6,897 bases of DNA. Source: Deltaproteobacteria bacterium (GTDB lineage Bacteria > Desulfobacterota_D > UBA1144 > Nemesobacterales > N074bin48). The notes beneath the pieces were generated by a model. That model saw nothing but the letters and a program-made list of their open reading frames with translations. It made no database searches and was not told the DNA's origin. Positions 5,375 to 6,897 of this stretch are shown here, piece by piece. Each line of letters starts with the position of its first letter. Position 1 is the stretch's first letter. The stretch lies in NCBI GenBank assembly GCA_004356685.1, contig SMWS01000112.1:1-6897 (forward strand), in the 5' to 3' direction. Position numbers and translations under genes: made by a program.

Positions 5375-6897
5375 ATGAGGGCGAAAATTGAAAAAGGTCT
5401 ACCGGCAATCTTTTTAATGCTCTTTATACTTGTGGCAACCCACGCATTTGCCCAGCATAGTATAGAAAAGCATCAAACAAAGACTGTTAGCAGTAATTCT
5501 AATACCTATGACATTATTAAACATGAGGTCAAAAAAGGTGATAATCTCAGTGGTTTAGCATACCGTTACAAGACAACTGTTAAAGACATAAAGCAATCAA
5601 ATAAAATTAACAGAGAGCAGGTCTTTTTAGGCGAGATTTTAAAAATACCTTATAATACGAAAAATGCTAAGGGTACAGAAGCATTTATTAATTATACGAT
5701 TCACAGAGGTGATAGTCTTTCTATCATTGCTGCTAAATACAAAACTGACACAAAATCAATTAAAATTGTCAATAATCTAGCCAGGAGCCAAATAAATGTA
5801 GGGCAAAAAATTGTAATTCCCTATAATAAGAAGTATGAAAGCAGTGATTCCTTTAAAACAGATGTAAGCAAAAAAGTAGTTTCTAAAGCAACTGAAAAAC
5901 CTATTCCTGTTAAAGTTGAAGAAAAGAGTAATAAAGGATATCTGAAAAACATTGAAGAAAAATATTTATCATTCGTCGAGAAACAAAAAGAGCTACTGAA
6001 AGCAAACAGTAACGAAAGACAGCCTTTATCAGATAAAGATAATAATAAAGTTGTAAAATCAGCGGCTAAAACTTCAGAAAATTCTGTTTCAAATGATAAA
6101 AATATAGGAAAAACTGCCCAAATTAGTGATAAAGATAAAAATATTGCAGCAATAGGCTCAAAAAGTAAAAAGGACTCGATAGAAAAAGAAAGTGTAAAAA
6201 AGGATATTAAAGTTTCTAATATATCTGAAGACAAGAAGAAATCAGATTTAAAAGCTAATAAAGGAAATACAACAAATCCTTATATACGCTACAAAGTAAA
6301 AAGCGGCGACAATCTTTCTACAATTGCAGAAAATTATAGTTCATCTACAAAAGAACTTAGAACGTTAAATAACCTAAAAAGTAACCAGATAAACATTGGT
6401 CAGCGTATTAAAATACCAAATAAGCAGTATATCAAGCCAGAGAATGCCGATTCAAAGCAGTTAATAGCAAGTAGTTCTAAGGAAAATAGTAAATCAACTG
6501 GTTTTAGCAGTACAAATCAGAAAAGTTCTGCAGATAAGAATTATGCAGATCTGGAAAAATTAATTAAAGAAAATCTAATAGATGGTGATAAAAAAGAAGT
6601 AAACGCCGCAAAAACGGAAATTAAAAAAACGGTTGCTAAAAAAGAATCTGAAACTTCTTATATCGGATATGTTGTTAAGAGAGGAGATAGCATATCAATA
6701 CTCGCAGAGAAATACAACACAACATCAAAAGAAATAAGAAGGTTAAATAATTTAAAAAGAAATCAGATAAATGTAGGACAAAATATAAAGATTCCAAAAA
6801 TGCCTCCAAGCCCTTATATAAAATACCGGGTAAAGAGTGGTGATAGCCTTTCTATACTTGCGCAAAATCACGGAATAACCACAAAAGAATTAATGGA
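5375..6897 (+). CDS. Secreted multi-LysM protein (3' end beyond window)
   Basis: The frame is open from ATG 5375 to the window edge: 507 complete codons, no stop. A Sec signal peptide is clear: a basic start (MRAKIEK), a hydrophobic core IFLMLFILVA, and a likely cleavage after AFA at residue 26. The mature part carries LysM peptidoglycan-binding repeats at about 49-93, 107-150, 306-348, 432-474 and 484 onward (fifth cut by the window). Each has a V/I-K/H-x-GD-(N/S)-(L/I)-S start, and the complete ones end (I/V)-x-I-P. The linker between repeats 2 and 3 is about 155 residues and that between 3 and 4 about 83 residues, both Lys/Ser/Asn/Asp-rich and probably disordered; repeats 4 and 5 are only 9 residues apart. 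It should sit in the periplasm or cell envelope bound to glycan chains. Such proteins often end in an amidase, M23 peptidase or transglycosylase domain, but none is visible, so enzymatic function is unknown. Confidence 0.9.
   Translation, partial: MRAKIEKGLPAIFLMLFILVATHAFAQHSIEKHQTKTVSSNSNTYDIIKHEVKKGDNLSGLAYRYKTTVKDIKQSNKINREQVFLGEILKIPYNTKNAKGTEAFINYTIHRGDSLSIIAAKYKTDTKSIKIVNNLARSQINVGQKIVIPYNKKYESSDSFKTDVSKKVVSKATEKPIPVKVEEKSNKGYLKNIEEKYLSFVEKQKELLKANSNERQPLSDKDNNKVVKSAAKTSENSVSNDKNIGKTAQISDKDKNIAAIGSKSKKDSIEKESVKKDIKVSNISEDKKKSDLKANKGNTTNPYIRYKVKSGDNLSTIAENYSSSTKELRTLNNLKSNQINIGQRIKIPNKQYIKPENADSKQLIASSSKENSKSTGFSSTNQKSSADKNYADLEKLIKENLIDGDKKEVNAAKTEIKKTVAKKESETSYIGYVVKRGDSISILAEKYNTTSKEIRRLNNLKRNQINVGQNIKIPKMPPSPYIKYRVKSGDSLSILAQNHGITTKELM
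6290..6796 (+). repeat. Recently related LysM units 3 and 4
   Basis: LysM 3 (6290-6418) and LysM 4 (6668-6796) encode 43-residue units that agree at 27 positions, including LNNLK-x-NQIN-x-GQ-x-IKIP. Units 1 and 2 are clearly more diverged (for example unit 1 ends FLGEILKIP). Unit 5, as far as it is visible, resembles units 3 and 4 at its start (Y-x-VK-x-GDS). This suggests the C-terminal part of the array grew by later duplication. Confidence 0.6.

Noticed and set aside
5821..6234. A 137-codon open frame on the minus strand within the LysM gene.
   Set aside because: It is antisense to the low-complexity Lys/Ser linker. The Ser/Leu/Phe-rich translation is what an AAA/TCA-rich coding strand gives in reverse, and the plus-strand frame has a signal peptide and LysM repeats.

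Overview
The window is AT-rich, most strongly in the intergenic stretches, and comes from a diderm (Gram-negative type) bacterium. It encodes a GspC-type inner-membrane component of a type II secretion system and a secreted LysM protein. It also carries several families of short dispersed palindromes, one of which resembles REPINs (inverted REP pairs mobilised by RAYT transposases). GspC and BioA resemble versions I recall from Desulfobacterota/Nitrospirota-like lineages, but this is an impression and not a placement.

Layout, left to right. (1) Positions 1-386 hold no convincing complete gene. They are a mosaic of dispersed palindromic repeats (a REPIN-like element at 1-89, a C/G-rich palindrome at 157-192, a diverged fragment at about 193-250) followed by a possible gene remnant at 256-363. 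(2) 387-845 (+) encodes a small transglutaminase-like protein of the lasso-peptide 'B2' leader-peptidase family. No precursor, B1 or cyclase gene is visible next to it. (3) 846-1094 is another repeat mosaic with a hairpin element at 873-905 and a second REPIN-like copy at 974-1066. The B2 gene is therefore bracketed by two same-orientation copies of one element. (4) 1095-4061 (-) holds three co-oriented genes, read right to left: a nucleoside 2-deoxyribosyltransferase-like gene, bioB and bioA. BioB and BioA are two biotin-synthesis enzymes; bioD and bioF are not in the window. (5) 4062-4304 is a very AT-rich divergent intergenic region with a good sigma70-type promoter for the rightward genes. 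(6) 4305-5240 (+) is gspC, and 5375 to the window edge (+) is a signal-peptide-bearing protein with at least five LysM repeats, cut off by the end of the window.

The observation most worth checking is bioB. Its conserved reading frame continues about 23 codons upstream of the first ATG, with no ATG, GTG or TTG available, and a strong Shine-Dalgarno sequence sits 6 nt before an ATC codon. This is either a rare non-canonical start or a one-base error. Second is the isolated B2-like gene between two mobile-type palindromes. I did not find convincing evidence of a wholly new multi-gene system within these 6.9 kb; the two best openings (the B2 gene and the gspC-LysM pair) need flanking sequence to interpret.
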